Assembly (NCBI GenBank): GCA_944474755.1
Contig: OX104117.1
Coordinates: 55,126,964 to 55,190,963 of the forward strand
Length of the DNA: 64,000 nt
From: Limnoperna fortunei
Taxonomy: Eukaryota > Mollusca > Bivalvia > Mytilida > Modiolidae
Reading direction: 5' to 3'
Shown here one piece after another: positions 15,101-28,100 of the stretch (its first letter is position 1; each line of letters opens with the position of its first letter). Under the pieces are notes generated by a model. The model ran no database searches, was not told where the DNA came from, and was given only the letters and a program-made list of their open reading frames with translations. Made by a program: the position numbers and the translations under genes.

Positions 15101-17950
15101 AGTTATCTAAGTGAATATTAAAGTAGTTATTCGATAACCTAAAAAAATGACTGTTACAGAACGGGATAAGTTTTAACCTTGATGAGGTTCAAACAGGCTG
15201 TGGATCAACTGGTAAATTTTGGGCACATGAACATTTCAATCTTAGAGAACCGCCAGATTTTATTACATTCAGTAAAAAGATGTTGACTGGAGGCTTTTAT
15301 TACAAATCGGAGTATAGACCGCAAGAGGTAAGAATATAAAATTAGTTTTGTTGTTATCAAATGGTGGGAACGTTTCTGTAGCTCGTTATTGATTTTAACG
15401 CATAGTATATAGATCGAAATTGAAAGCTCTGTACTAGAAATAAAGTACATAGTGCAGAGACATACTTTGTATTATCAAAAACCTGAGACAAGCCATTGTC
15501 AGTGAAACTGACAATTTGATCGTTGTAGCCAATACAATCAATCAGATTATTTTTAATTTGATACATATCTTATATATTTTGTCCTTAAAGAACCTTTTAT
15601 TGTTATGGATAATAGGAGACTTGTAAAAAACTTATAAAAACTCATTTCCGTTCGTTTGCTTGTCAAAATGTCCTCTTCATTGACCATTAGCATATCAACA
15701 ACTGTACTCATATTTATCCCCGCCGCAACACATCCGTATATTCGTTTGTCCGTCCGTTCGATTTAAAAACGTTCCTAAGCCTGCTTTTTGTCAGATTTTT
15801 AGGAAATCTATATAAATTGTGCACTGGAAAGAGGTTGCAAATAACTCGATCATTTGTATGGAAATTACGAAGATGGTCAAAAATGATTAAAGAAAAGCAA
15901 GTGTTGGTAGTTTGTCGTAATGTTGTCTGTCTGTTTCTGATGACCTTAAAATATATATTTTAATCCACTGCAGTATTTCAATTGTTTATTTTAGCCTTAC
16001 AGGATTTTTAACACTTGGGTTGGAGATCCTGCTAAAGTCATCCTGCTGGAGGCTGTTATAAAGGTTATTCAGCATCAAAATCTTTTACAAAAAGTTCAAG
16101 ACACTGGGAAGTACCTTTGGACTGAATTGGAAAAATTACAGGTATTCCTCTTGTACAGTGACATTTTTGTACTGTATTTATATTATAAATTTCACACTGG
16201 TTTGTAGTAATTACGAAATGCATACTATTTTGTCAAATTTGCATTTGTTACGATAATATGATCAAGAAAATCCTTCTAAAAATTAAATTCAGAATGTTAT
16301 ATCAGCCCGTTGAAATTTACGGTCTAGTTTGTATATACGTTAAGCATAGTAGATCAGATTAAATAGTGAGTTAGATGGTTTAGTAAACAACAATCTCTTA
16401 TAACTAGGCCGAACTAGTTGACATGTTTGCAACAGAATTCACGAGAATATCTAGTCACTTCAATTTAAGCTCTTAATATTTCGATAATGTAAACTTGGAT
16501 TATGGTTTTCTTTATTAAATATATGCAAGTTGTCGATGGCTGAAAAGAGTTGTCTGAAGAAAGTGTTCTAGATCGAGGTACACATTTACGCGTCAGTTTG
16601 TACAAATATACAATTTCGATTGAAGATGAAGTATTTATTATACGTAATAATTCATTTGTTATTTGCCTCTAGTATTGTTTAATTGAGGATAAAGTATACC
16701 TTTTACATAATTGTATCACTAATGCATATATTTCTAGCATTTTATTCCTAATACAAATTATGTTAACTTTATTTATGAAACACTGTATTTTACTTGCGCA
16801 TTTAGTGTAATGTTTCTTTTACATTTTGTTCATGAAAGAAAAAATATCCACAGTTGATCAGTAGAGTAAGAGGCTTGGGTACATTTGGTGGTCTAGATTT
16901 ACCTGACACAGCGTCAAGAAACAAAGTATTGGCTAAACTGCTTGCAAACGGTAATTATTTCGCTTGTAGGGTGGTCATTACGGTCACAACATAATGTGTA
17001 AACATTAGGAGAACTAGAGTTCTGTCAGGTGTCAAAGTCAAAAGATCGAACGGATATTTAGACATGAAAAAAAACATACACCATGCTCCGTAATTAACAA
17101 TTATGTACACATTCAGGCATGACAGGGCCATAAAGTTAAAACGTTCATAAAATTTGTCGACTTCAAAATTATTTTATTTATGTACATGTAATGAGTTTGC
17201 TATGCAAACACGAGTTTCTTTTAATATCATAAATTAAATATATTAAGTGAACGTAATCAAACTACATGTACTTGAGTTTGTGTTCATGTGAATCAGTCAG
17301 CTATAAAAATTGGTCGACAAAAAGCAAAAGGTAACAGAATGAAAACTCAAATAGTTTTGTGCCCCAGTTCCTTACAACGCGAATATCTTTTTTCAATTAT
17401 GTTAATTGTGCGAAAGTTTGTTATTTTCTAGGCCGAAAGTAACCAGTCTTTTAATTAAAATAAACTACACCATTCTGCAAATTTTAACTCGAGTCAGATG
17501 AAAAGATATTACACATTTTTCCTTTACCAAAAATTAAATTAAAGGTTTGAGTTATTTTTATGAATTTAAATTTTATTTCTATAAAAACATTATGTTATGA
17601 AACAAATTCACATTATACATTGTTAATTATACAATAAATCGTCACTGTTAAGATATACATCCTGAAATTGTCTAACTTAATTTAAGTACGCAACATCGGC
17701 TTTCTATCACGAGGCTCTAGTTTAAACCAAACAATGTAGACCATACAACTTTCCAGATTCGAGGTCGACAGTTGGTGACTTACATGAGCAGTTAAAATTG
17801 TGTATTGGTATATTTTATATCGTTTTAGGTATCAACATAAGTGGATGTGGTGACATAACAATCAGAATTAGACCAACCTTGACCCTTGAAAAACATCACG
17901 TTGACATTTTTCTTGATCGATTTAACAAGGTTTTACAAGATATGGACTAA
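143..17950 (+). CDS. ABAT: 4-aminobutyrate aminotransferase, mitochondrial (GABA transaminase), 13 exons
   Basis: This PLP enzyme transfers the amino group of GABA to 2-oxoglutarate, giving succinate semialdehyde and glutamate in the mitochondrial matrix. Coding exons read from splice sites and conservation: 143-209, 6359-6483, 6837-6954, 7582-7631, 8765-8845, 9110-9202, 9812-9938, 11023-11171, 13589-13726, 15160-15327, 15995-16141, 16839-16950 and 17829-17950. They total 1497 nt (498 aa plus stop), close to the ~500 aa of vertebrate ABAT, and every exon phase fits its neighbour. Exon 1 gives an Arg-rich, acid-free start ([12 protein letters not shown]), as expected of a mitochondrial presequence, and ends in phase 1 at GTAAGT. 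Visible family features: the CGAC motif (Cys161, Cys164) matching the [2Fe-2S] cysteine pair, [24 protein letters not shown] (Asp324, contacts the PLP ring), FSKKM (Lys355, Schiff base) and [11 protein letters not shown]. Exon 1 is the least certain, because it was chosen by phase and composition. Confidence 0.93.
1868..2100 (-). repeat. tRNA-derived SINE, reverse orientation, in ABAT intron 1
   Basis: The reverse complement matches the full-length SINE at 27356-27612. Shared parts are the 3' body ('gtttaacgccactttcagc', a 'gcgtccagttttattggggg' equivalent and the 'tgtcaatt' core) and the tRNA-like head with the 'cacgtggtctgtcaacactg' segment. The A box is worn. No clear target duplication was seen. 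Confidence 0.7.
3060..3960. mobile_element. Non-autonomous TIR (foldback) DNA element with 9 bp target duplication
   Basis: A 901 bp segment bounded by inverted repeats of about 22 bp: left end TAGCTACAATAATGTAGC..., right end ...GCTACATTATTGTAGCTA. The 9 bp 'ttttcttat' flanks it directly at 3051-3059 and 3961-3969. A 9 bp duplication points to the Mutator-like (MULE) group, but no transposase is present. Each terminal repeat is itself a palindrome (AGCTACA-ATAA-TGTAGCT). It lies in ABAT intron 1. Related sequence occurs near 52000-52105. Confidence 0.65.
5061..5151. repeat. (ATTC)n microsatellite, about 22.5 copies
   Basis: Uninterrupted ATTC repeat over about 90 bp in ABAT intron 1. Its perfection suggests recent expansion and likely length polymorphism. 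Confidence 0.95.
5282..5526. repeat. Diverged tandem duplication, ~122 bp unit, two copies
   Basis: Each copy runs from 'gaaacgtg' (5282, 5404) through 'aatgcatatttaat' and 'acgtgacgtgta' to 'aatgtagtacaaa'. The copies differ by substitutions and small indels. No coding capacity is seen. Confidence 0.6.
5716..5900 (+). repeat. Degenerate tRNA-derived SINE copy
   Basis: Forward fragment of the SINE family of 27356-27612. It keeps the 'aacactgag' head remnant, 'gtgttcgactccaa', 'tgacaaggattgc', the 'cggcttcctcc' motif and the end of 'aaactggac'. A poly-C run at about 5871-5882 replaces part of the body. Confidence 0.6.
8192..8657 (+). mobile_element. Non-autonomous Helitron-like fragment: ~160 bp repeats, 3' hairpin and CTAA
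   Basis: About 2.4 tandem copies of a ~160 bp unit start near 8192, 8354 and 8513, each containing 'atctgttgaga', 'ccggaaaccac', 'gtgac.ttgacct' and 'tttaccccaaaatcaa'. They are followed by a (CCGC)n tract at about 8577-8611 and a hairpin at 8625-8656 (arms TAGCCGAGTT / AACTCGGCTA), then CTAA at 8654-8657. A hairpin followed by CTRR is the canonical Helitron 3' end. The 5' end is undefined. It lies in the intron before ABAT exon 5. Confidence 0.5.
10280..10760. other. Unrecognised intronic segment of atypical composition
   Basis: Part of the ABAT intron between 9939 and 11022. It is richer in C and in 'aacaac/acca' strings than the surrounding AT-rich intron and has no long open frame, splice pattern or terminal repeats that I can see. 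It could be an old repeat fragment. Confidence 0.2.
12132..12370 (-). repeat. tRNA-derived SINE, reverse, near full length, in ABAT intron
   Basis: In reverse complement it starts with 'ggggcctcggtcgccgagtg' (tRNA-like head with A box). It then has a B box equivalent 'gggttcgactctc', the 'gacaaggaat' core, and ends in 'aaactggacccc...gctgaaaatggc...aacacc'. It matches 27356-27612 throughout and sits in the 2.4 kb intron before exon 9. Confidence 0.8.
13917..14067. repeat. Small foldback sequence, ~150 bp
   Basis: 'gtgataatttctgtattgg' at 13917-13935 is matched in inverted form by 'caatacagaacggaaattat' at 14014-14033 with a 3 nt insertion. 'cctagtt' near 13936 pairs with 'aactagg' near 14059. 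Probably a decayed inverted-repeat element in the ABAT intron. Confidence 0.35.
15715..15900. repeat. Probable dispersed repeat fragment in ABAT intron
   Basis: Contains 'tttgtccgtccgttcg' followed by text resembling invertebrate dispersed repeats ('aggaaatctatataaattgtgcac'-like). It is similar in style to the 28880-29110 segment. There are no boundaries and no coding potential. Confidence 0.25.
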
Positions 17951-18315
17951 CATATTATGTAAGATTTTGCCTTTAGTTATAAGAATTTTATGTTTGCAAA
18001 TGTTCTATCACTTGTAAAGAAAACTTAAATGCTGTTTACAAGGATGATTTGTTGGCAAGCTTAATTTCAGGACCATGCTTGTCGTAGCAATGTTTCTCTA
18101 ACTGACTGCATAGTTATTTGTAATACAAGCGCTTAAATATAGTTTTATAACTTTAAGTACACTTTTCTTGGTGCAGGAACAAATTTGCTTCTTTGTCATT
18201 TAAAATTAATACATTGGAAAATTTAGAATTCGCAAAACGCATAGACCGCACGACAAACTTAACTTAACATTTGAAGTTCAACTTTCATTATGATAACATA
18301 TTATTTTAATGCGTC

Positions 18316-21300
18316 CTAAATACATCTATTTTTCAATACAATCATCTGCCTGCCAGTCTGGTCTCGTTCACACATGTCGACTTTTACAAGGCGTTCATTC
18401 TTACAAGTGATATAGTAAGGCGAGTTTGGTTTTGAAGGATGACCATGAAATCCATCCTTTTTACTTTCACAACTTGGGTTTAGAATATGGCAAGGATAAC
18501 AATGTGATGAGGCGCACTGGTGTTGACGATAATCACCTGCATGAAAAAAATATAATAAATTTATATTACTGTTTCTTTTAAAGTAAATATACAAATATTT
18601 TTTGTGAAGCGTTTAATTATATCAATTAAATGGCATTAACAAGTTTTACTGAGTTCTCAAATAAATTAGTTTAATAGTTTACAAAATGAACTTTCAATAT
18701 ATGTACATACATGTTTTGGACTTTCGAATCAATTTTTATCAGGCTGAATCACTGTTACATACTCGGTTGTAACGTAAAATGTTGTACAGCCGCTTTTGCT
18801 GATACAGCACTGCTGAATCTTATTCTTAAACACATTAACTTTATCTTGAAATACAGACAGCAAATTATCCATGAAATGGCTTGTTTCATTAATATGAAAT
18901 AAATACAAAATATAAAACTTTTTATGTTATTTAACTGAGTGGTTACGCTATTATATATCACATATGAAACAGAAACGTTTTTCTATATGATTGTAGTATA
19001 TTTCCTAATGAATAAGTACATATTTTCTTACATTTGTCCTTTATTTCGGTTCTTGTGCCACATTCTACAATTCCTGGATCTTCACATGTATAGGTGTCAG
19101 ACGAGAACAGTTTTGGGTAGGGGCATTCATCTAAGTGTTGTTCAAAGAATTTTGGTACATTAACATAAATACGACTGCAATTGTAATATAGCTGACATTC
19201 ACCTTTATGAGGCAGCATGAGTCTTGGATCATTCTTACAAGTTTCAATCACTGTTGAGAGAAATAAAATGCAAACCTGATTTATTTCAGATGTAAAGCTA
19301 ATGTGAAGAACGCACCGTGCAACTTAATTCATAGTATTACGAGAATAACAGATATTAGACACTTGTTTAATATGCATGTTTCTAAGTTTTTATGCACTAC
19401 TCCTTATCTTATCTGAGAACATGTGTTTCCTAAGAAACAAAATGAGAAAAATATCAAAGAAACAAACCAGAGATAATTTTAATTCCGGATCTAAACAAGC
19501 AAATCAAACACGTTACGTAATAAAAACCTACAAGACTCGCAACTTGTCGCTTTTTGGAACGAATTTAAAGCAAGCTGAGCACGAAATTATCCATTTAGAA
19601 TAAACACAAATGTATCCGTCATCATTCAAAGTTTATTCTTTTTGTGGTTATTTAATATTGCTTTAATTATTTTGCACTAGACATTTTCAACCTAGGGGAG
19701 ATACAAAATTTTATCTAGCAAATAACGCAGTTTATTATAAGAGCGAATATAGAATGTTGGTCTTAAGTTCTGAGTTTAATAGCTTGAAAAAGATCCTGGT
19801 CGAAACTTTACATCCTCTCTTATTCGATTTGTGTCATATTTTATATCCTGATCATGTTGATATTGACTTAAGCATGATGGCATTTGTTCAATAATTTTCT
19901 CTTCTCATGCATAATAAACACAAACTATTATGAAATAAATCTTTAGTCAAGACACGGCACAATGGAGTCCGGTCATTTTCATTTATAAATGTCGTTTTGG
20001 ACTTTTATAGCTACCACTACATGTTTAAATAAAACAAACGCTGATATTTTGTCAAAATACAGCCAATACCATTTTCAATAGGTTGACCTTATTATGTTCC
20101 TTCCAATTTTCTCTTTTTTGGCATCTTTTCAAAATACAGCTATGAAAAAAGTACCTGTCATTTCATCATAATACAGCTATGAAAAAAGCGGGACATTTCA
20201 TTTTGATGTTTCTCGATACGTACTGGTAGACATAGACCTTTCTGTAAAATTTCCTTAACTTAGGTATTTTTCCGAAAGCCTAAACATCTACTCGCAATCT
20301 TTATAATCATAATACAGAATACTTAAAGAAGTTAAATCTTTAATGCCTGATTTAACATAAATTTTAAAGTTATTACCAACTTAGTTGCGCATATCGTTGG
20401 CACGTCATTATCTGATTGACTTCAAATAAGTTATGACCTATTGTTACATTGATTTCGACCCGCCTTTCCTTGGCTTCTGTTTGCATATTCAATTTTCCAT
20501 AAATCATTTAAAAACAATTTCCAATTATTTAAAAAAAACTGTATGAGTGTAGTTCTATTTCTGTGTTTGCTATTTTTCTTTATTATTGGAAATCGCTTAA
20601 CAGTACTAGCGAATGCTGCAAAAAGATCGCAAGCTAGTACTGCTTGCGCATTATTTTTTGTTACACGACACGATACATTTTTACCGCTTCTTTAACATTA
20701 TTTACGACAAAAAATTATAAGTTTCCTTATACAAGAATGGCTGATACATGACGGACTGCGATAGTTTAATAAGGTATAACTAAAACGTTATCAAATTTTG
20801 ACAGTCATATGCAAACCCAATAGCAGAGTTTAATAAAAACATCCAAGCAATGGTCACTGTTCAGATATAGAGTTAAATCAAGAAAGCAGTAACGCCAATA
20901 ACAGTCTCAACCAAGTAAGCTAACTATTAAATTCTCTTAAAAAACGAGGGGTAGAAAACCTCAAAATTAAAAAAAAACAACAAACAAATGCAACTATATC
21001 AATTAATTATTTAACCTAACTCTCTGTCCCTCTCGTTTCTCCCTCCTTGTGAATTTATGACACCTTTAGTACTTGTCACTAAAAAAAACAACATTCTCTG
21101 CCCATTCTTTTCTAATGTAGTGACCTCCATAATAGGTTGTAGTTCTGCACTTGCTTGCGTCCTGTGTATATATACAATTCTGCCTTTCTTGCCAGACATT
21201 AAGCAATCATTTAAAATATCAATCAATTTATATGCACTTTAACCATGTTTACACCCTTTCAAGAGACGACAAATATCGCAAATAGTTAACTGGGAATTTT

Positions 21301-22107
21301 ATCTTCTAGTGATTAACCAAACATTTTACCAAGTGTTCCGGTTGGTCATTTCAAGACTGGATATCGGAATGTACATTCACGTTGGAACAATCGAACTCAT
21401 CTCCTGATTTATAAATTGACACAATGATAAAAACCTATAAATTCTATATTTAGATCAACTAAATTGAATACATAATTGGCTTATAATAGATGCAATATAA
21501 CCAAAGCATAAACGCCCTTTACTCGTTGATCAAAACTTATTCATAACTACCAGGAATTTTATCAGCGAAATCCAATGAAATTATTCCAGTAAGCCGACTG
21601 GTGTGCAGTCTTGCACTGAAACAATATTTCTCCACAAAAAACAAAAAAAACTGTGGAGTTTAGCAGCAATGTTTAATGTGTATCGTAGAAGTGCTTGAGA
21701 TAAATAGCTGAAGATTCAAATGATTTTCTTCGTAAATTAAAGTTTCCTATTAATTTAATCATAACAACATTATACAGACTTTCTTTCAATAGATTAAATT
21801 CGTGTTCATGAGAGTTACTTGTTTTATTTATGATAAGTCTAACCTAGAACCTAAATTAACAATATCGGCGATAAAATATTATTTCACGCGTGTTGCCTTA
21901 GTTACTTTTTAAGCCACTAAATAAATTTTACATGTTTTTGATCATTTTTACTTGAAATAATACATATTCAAAAATGAAAACAATTTCCGTTAATCTATAT
22001 GTAAACTTACAAAAGCGAGGATCACAACCATTTTCGTTACACTTGTCGTCTGCTTTAACAATGGTTACTCGTACTAGTGCGAAAAAAAGGAAAAACTTCG
22101 TATCCAT
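18316..22107 (-). CDS. Secreted chitin-binding (peritrophin-A type) protein, 3 exons
   Basis: Exons on the - strand: 22107-22011 (signal peptide MDTKFFLFFALVRVTIVKA, then DDKCNENGCDPRF, donor GTAAGT), 19250-19032 and 18536-18316 (stop TAG). All junctions are phase 1, giving 178 aa. Exon 2 encodes one complete CBM14/peritrophin-A domain: six cysteines spaced 13-5-17-12-7 with an aromatic YYN between Cys2 and Cys3. Such domains bind chitin outside the cell. Exon 3 holds a second Cys-rich region with closely spaced cysteines, then a His/Pro-rich stretch (GFHGHPSKP) and SPYYITC, an incomplete or divergent second chitin-binding-like domain. A role in shell or cuticle matrix, mucus or immunity is inferred from the family. 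ABAT ends 366 bp away in the convergent direction. Pairing of exon 1 rests on phase and the signal peptide; further exons in the 2.8 kb intron are possible. Confidence 0.75.
19251..22010. other. Intron 1 of the peritrophin-A gene
   Basis: 2.76 kb of AT-rich sequence with a consistent acceptor (CAG just before 19250 on the - strand) and donor (22010-22009). There is a near-repeat of 'aatacagctatgaaaaaag' at about 20135 and 20170. No further exon is convincing. Confidence 0.4.
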
Positions 22108-25100
22108 AGCATCAAATAGAAAATAATGGTGAAAACAACGACATTTATAATTTTTCAAATATTGATTGTTAAAACAGTAAATCTGTTGCATATATCACAT
22201 TACTATCTTTAGGGAACGCCATATATCATTCGTTACATCACTAATTACTGAAACATTTACATATTTTAATATTGATTGTAAAATCTTAAACCATCTGTTT
22301 CGTGTGTACATAGTTCCAGGGCTTTATAAAATGTCGAATATCACTCAGAGCATATGTTCAAAGAGAATAGAGGAGAACGCCCATTCTAAAATGAATTACT
22401 ATATACTTTTGCATTTGTGATGGTAAAGGCGCGTTCCAAATGTTTACGTGCAACTCATTTTTAAAGAGAGATGTGCTATCCCATAAAGCTTGATAATCTT
22501 CAAGATAAAATAAATATTTAAGGAAGCATAACGTGACATGTGACAGATAAACTATTCAATAAAACACATAAAGTGAAAATTCATTCAACATGTTATACTA
22601 AGTTGCATACTTAATCATTAAGATTGGCTTTTAAATTTTCTTAAAAGACTTTTGTCTATTTGCTTTGTTTCGCTCTTCCGACAATAAGATATGCTTAATT
22701 TTCTTTGTATCCGCAATTCTTTGAAGAATATTTTAATTATAAAACCAATATTAGTTTGATTTCAGCGCACTTATTCTAATTAAGGAGGATACTAAAAAGT
22801 GATAAAAGGAAGGTATAAAAAAAACAGAAAAATAAAGATAAGCTCATTAATTTATTCATTATGTTAACTAAGGTTTTAGTATAGAGGTTAAAGAATTAAA
22901 AAAATTTAATACTATTTCGAAAGTAGATACACTAAAACCCGCGCCATAGATTCTTCGGATCAAAATCTGTTTCACAGAACTTCTTGTCCGATTTGATTGC
23001 TTATAACATGTTTTGCATTATTGATGTTAATTAGCTTACCCAGCAATTTATAATTGCTTTTATGGATATTTCGTGCATTCTGTGTATTTTGAAATTCAAA
23101 GACGTTATATATTTTATTAAAGTCATTCACAATTTATGAAAACGTGAGTAATTGGTATAAATCTCAAAAAGATTAAAAAGTGAAATTTTTTTCTAGATTT
23201 CAGGCAAAATGACAGAAGACCGCAACTAACATATAAAAAAGCAACACATAATTAACCATAATTAACGTTTCTTTTGTCACTAGTATCAGCAACGTAAATC
23301 TTCAACAATTTGATAAAATATAACAACTTCTTCTAAAATCAAAAGAAATATTTACAAAATAAATATATTTTCATTAAACACTAACTAATGACTCGTTTCT
23401 TTTGAAATAATGAAAATAACTGATAGACATATATGAAATAATTTTGTGGGACATATACCGCTTATATTTAAATGATACTGAATTACATTTCAATAATGAT
23501 TGCAGTAAATTCAGAGGTTTTATTTGTTTTGCTTAAAGGGATGACCATAGAACATATACAATTAGGCCCTGAGATTATGAACATTTTGATACCAAATCCA
23601 GCTCCAGGTGACTAGGTAAATTGTTTTTGTGTTATTATAGTTTCTAGAACCTGTCCGACTCTTAATAAAACTGTTTATCTATATGGCAATAGATCTATAT
23701 GGTATTAGATTTTAGTAGTGGATTTAGGTATAAAACTCTCACTATTATTATTCAATAAACCTCAAAGGAGTACTTTTTGGAATATTGTTTACTTTTTTCT
23801 ACTCTGCTAAATTAAATTGAACAAAACTAAATGTATATGCTAGCATACAAAGCTGTTCGCTTCTACCAAATTGACTATATTTTGTCATATTTGTTAGGAT
23901 CAGTAGCATGATCGGGCCTTGAGGTTACAGTACCTTAAAAGATTTAGGACTGGCAAGCTGTTTGTACAGTTAAGCTATTACCAAACTCTATATTGATAGA
24001 GATATACAATTGAAAGATAAAAATTTAGCATTTTATGGCAAAAACATCTAAACTGTGTTATTTACATCATTCAATTTGTTGTTATTGTAATGACACGAGA
24101 TTCCTCCTATTACACCGCTAAACAATTCCATAATTCGGTTTTGAAAAAAAGTTGTATGAATCTATTACAATTAGAATTTCATAAACCTGAGTGAAAGACT
24201 TATGATCTCTAACGAGTCTCTATCGTGTCCGACCCTATATTCTCGGCGGGTGTCTGAGATTTCTTTCTTTTGAACTTTCAATGCGATTTGCGATCTTCAC
24301 ACAATCCGCTAGAAAAACAGTATGTTATTTCCTCGTCTCATTATAGAAAGCACGTGTGATTTTTTCTTGTTCCTTTCTAAAAAAATGCATCATTTGCTGA
24401 AAACGACAATAAAACATAAAAATGTTTTAATAATAACAAAATTTAGTTTCACAGTATTAATTTTATAGAAACAACACAACTTCTCCATGAATAAGAAAGT
24501 AAGGCAAGCCAGTCACGAATTTAATGTATATTTGTTTACCTATGAGTCAGGCGGGTTTCTCTTCACTTTCGAATTGGCAGTGAACAATCACGCTGTGAAT
24601 CATATCTCACTCAGCTAAGAGAAGATTCTATTTACTGACCTATACTATTATTCTAAAATTATTAGTATTTCAAGACAACCTTTCCAATATACTGTGTAAT
24701 CAAGAGCACAAATATGGCGTAAAACCATATACTTTCAAACAAAAATTAATTTAATACATTTTTCCTAAAATTTACTGTACAGTAAAGTTATACGAATAAA
24801 TATTAATTTTGTCCTTACTTTTAACAACATTTAGAATTATGTTCTGGTTCAAAACATGTTGTCGAATATGAGATTAGTTTATGACGTCTTGTTATCACTA
24901 TTCACTAGATAACGCGCCAAAATTTTCAACCCAGAAATCGGCTAGAAATGCTCTTGTTGGTAATTCTTATGTAAAAAATGAAGTTTATCGTTAAAGGATA
25001 AAACAATAATTTTAAAATGGAATCTTTCAGTGTGATTTGTGCAACATAAATAAACAATTAGACAAACCATATCGTTGTTGATAATTGTTAGACGAAAAGA

Positions 25101-25173
25101 GAACATATAATATTTTAGTAATTACAATTAAACAGACGATATGAAGGATGAAGCGTTAACCCCATTCAGCTCA
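22108..25173. other. Intergenic AT-rich sequence
   Basis: About 3 kb between the 5' end of the peritrophin-A gene and the 3' end of the SUEL membrane gene, both on the - strand. Frames are broken throughout and no RNA gene or known repeat is recognised. It should hold the promoter of the first gene and the 3' UTR of the second. Confidence 0.4.
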
Positions 25174-28100
25174 TTAAATAGCAATTTTAGAGGGGTCAGA
25201 TGCAATATTTTCATTCTCAATATTCTCTCTCCAATATTTTTCTTTTGATTTCACATTTCCCTTCAATCCTATTTGTGAAATTGCAAACATGTAAGCAGGA
25301 GGTCCTGTGGCGTCCTCGTACGATGGCAATCCTTCATTAGCTCTTTGCACAGGTTCACTGGGGATTTGGCTACAGCAAGTGTGACCCTCTGAGTTGTACG
25401 TCATTACAAACAGATCGCCACTATTACCGCGCCTGCTCATGTTGCTATATTTGGTTTCTTTCTTAGATTTCCTGTTTAAATAAAGCTAAGTCTGAGTGTT
25501 TGCTGAGCAATTTTTCTGATATATCAAGCAATATCCACATTGAATTTTTTTATATCTTATTCCTAAATAGTATATAAATAGTAAGTAAAATTTTGTATTC
25601 TTTGCAAACGTAAATTACTGCAAACCATTAAACGGAAAAAGCATTAGGGATGTTTGCTGGTCACGTTTTTATGTTTTTCGCAGATTTTTTAAATACTCTG
25701 TTCTTTATTCTTTTTTCCACGACAACAGTCTTATTTCATTTTTAATTTAAAAAACAACAATCTTACACAGCCAAATAAGAAAGTTGATATTTATTCATCG
25801 CTTTGATAAACAAAACATTTTTCATATGAACTCTATGAAATAATTAGGAGAAATCCATTTCTCGGTCAATTTTCAATCGCTCATATCTCACAAAACGCGC
25901 AGTAACCAATCTTTTTTTTTTGCTTTTTTGTTCTAGTATCTTCACAAACTTATAAACAACCGTTTGAAAACCTTGTTATTTAAAACTGACCAGCGAACAT
26001 ACTTCAGTAAATTTTAATGAGTCCGAAATATGATCGGGACCACAATCATCGGGATCTGTCAAAAACTTGCTGTTTTGGAATCGTGACCGCAGTCTGCCAT
26101 ACTAAAAAATGCAGTTTACTGTATTTAATTGGTTTTGTTTTTGAATAAACGACACTTGAGATTAAAATATTGCCTAAGATTCAACCGTTGTACAACAAAA
26201 TCCACTACTTTGCTGGGATCGAGAAAACAGGCGTTAAAATATAAAGCAATTCAGACTAACATACGTGTTTATGAAATCAACGTTAAAGATTACTAAGATA
26301 TACCGGGTATCGGCATTGTTTAAAATAACATTCCAATACATTTTAGTCATTTCGAACGTAAATGAACACAAGTGTTCCCTATTTTATTTACTTGTTTTCT
26401 GTTTCTAATGTTTCCCATAAACAATTTCACATGAAGTATTTTATTGCCTGTGCGTTTGAATAAGATATAAACGCCACTTGAGATTGAAATATTGCCTTAG
26501 AACTTTAACCTTTGTAGTATTTCCTTTTACGAAATATCGTATAGCTTATATATGAAAGTAAGTATAAATAAACATTATTAAATATAAATCCTTTTTGCCA
26601 AGTACAGGTACGATGTGCACTTTTAAAGGCAGTAGTTTACAATGATATAATATAAAAGAATGACGTAATTGTTTTGGGGTTATGAGAATTTCTTATGTTA
26701 AGATTGCTTATGCGCATTATAATTGAAGTCTACAAACAGCTTTGTTTTACTAACAGGATTACATTTTCAGATTGGTTAACACTTTATAGAGCAGGAATCG
26801 TTTTACCAGTGTACTAGACAACACATTTCAGCTAAGCAAATACAGAGCTAATGCACAAAGTTTAAATAAATGAAGAAATGAAGAATGAAAAATCCAGAAT
26901 TTAAAAGCATTGTTTTTAACAAATTGCGTGATTTATCATTTTATACAAACAATCACCATAAATTTTGAATTTAGTAATATTATGGTTATGACAATTGAAT
27001 ATTAAAGCAATTAAGCAAATCACAGCGAGTTCTACAATTTGTTGCTTAGTTCAGAGAGAAAGGACTAGACATACAACCTACCTAAGGATTTGTGCACAAA
27101 GGAATGATAAATATCTATTATTTCTTATTAAGTGTGTAGATATGAATCTGGCACGCACTTGTGTCGATCTGCGATAAGTGTTTTCAGGAATATGTACATA
27201 CCTTTTGGAAAAATAAATCCAGAAGAAAGTGAACATCATCAGCAAACACAAAGCTGTCAATGCAGTCCCAAATCCAACTGGATCTAAAGTACAAAATTTG
27301 TGTTAAACGTACAGTCGGTTTGAGAGACGCTAGAAATGTCCAAGCATTTTATTTGAGGGGCCTCGGTGGCCGAGTGGTCAAGGTAGTTCGTTTACTATTG
27401 AACACGTGGTCTGTCAACACTGAGATTGCGGGTTCGATTCTCACTGCAGGCACGGTGTACTCGACTCCAATCTTAATTGACAAGGATTGCCAGTTTTCCT
27501 ACCGCAGGTCGGGGCTTCTCTCCGGCTTCCTCCCCCAATAAAAACTGGACGCCATGAAATAGCTTAAAAATTGCTGAAAGTGGCGTTAAAACACCATTCA
27601 AACAAACAAAAACATTTTATTTGTGTAATGGTTGGTGAATGGTGTTCGATAAATACAGTCGAGAGATCATTGTTTTAATGCAACACAAGTCAAAAAACGA
27701 TATTCAACATTCAACATTTTAATTTTAAATGATGTTTAGATTTTGAATCGTCGTGGTTTGTAAGGTTACAGATTGTGCAAAGTCAATAAATTATGCTATT
27801 ACATTGTGGTTTAAGACTTCTGATAAAATTTTTAAAAATTTCAATTAAGTATACAAATCGTATATGTCATTGCATTTAACTATAAATACATACAAATTGT
27901 TTCGGATTAAATACTCACAAATGAACTCTTGCTTAGCTTCGTCCTTGGATGGCCTACTTTGACCGGTGATTGGATTGACCGTGGAACTCTGAGTATATGT
28001 TGCTGCAAAACATTTACCTATTTTTTAAGTGTAAACAGCATTTTTACGTGAAACTATTAACTCGTTTTTTGTTTACAATCGCATCCAATAATTTTATGCG

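Noticed and set aside
27354..27450. Apparent tRNA gene (A and B boxes)
   Set aside because: The tRNA-like part is the head of a SINE with target duplications and conserved body; the acceptor stem does not close as in a real tRNA.
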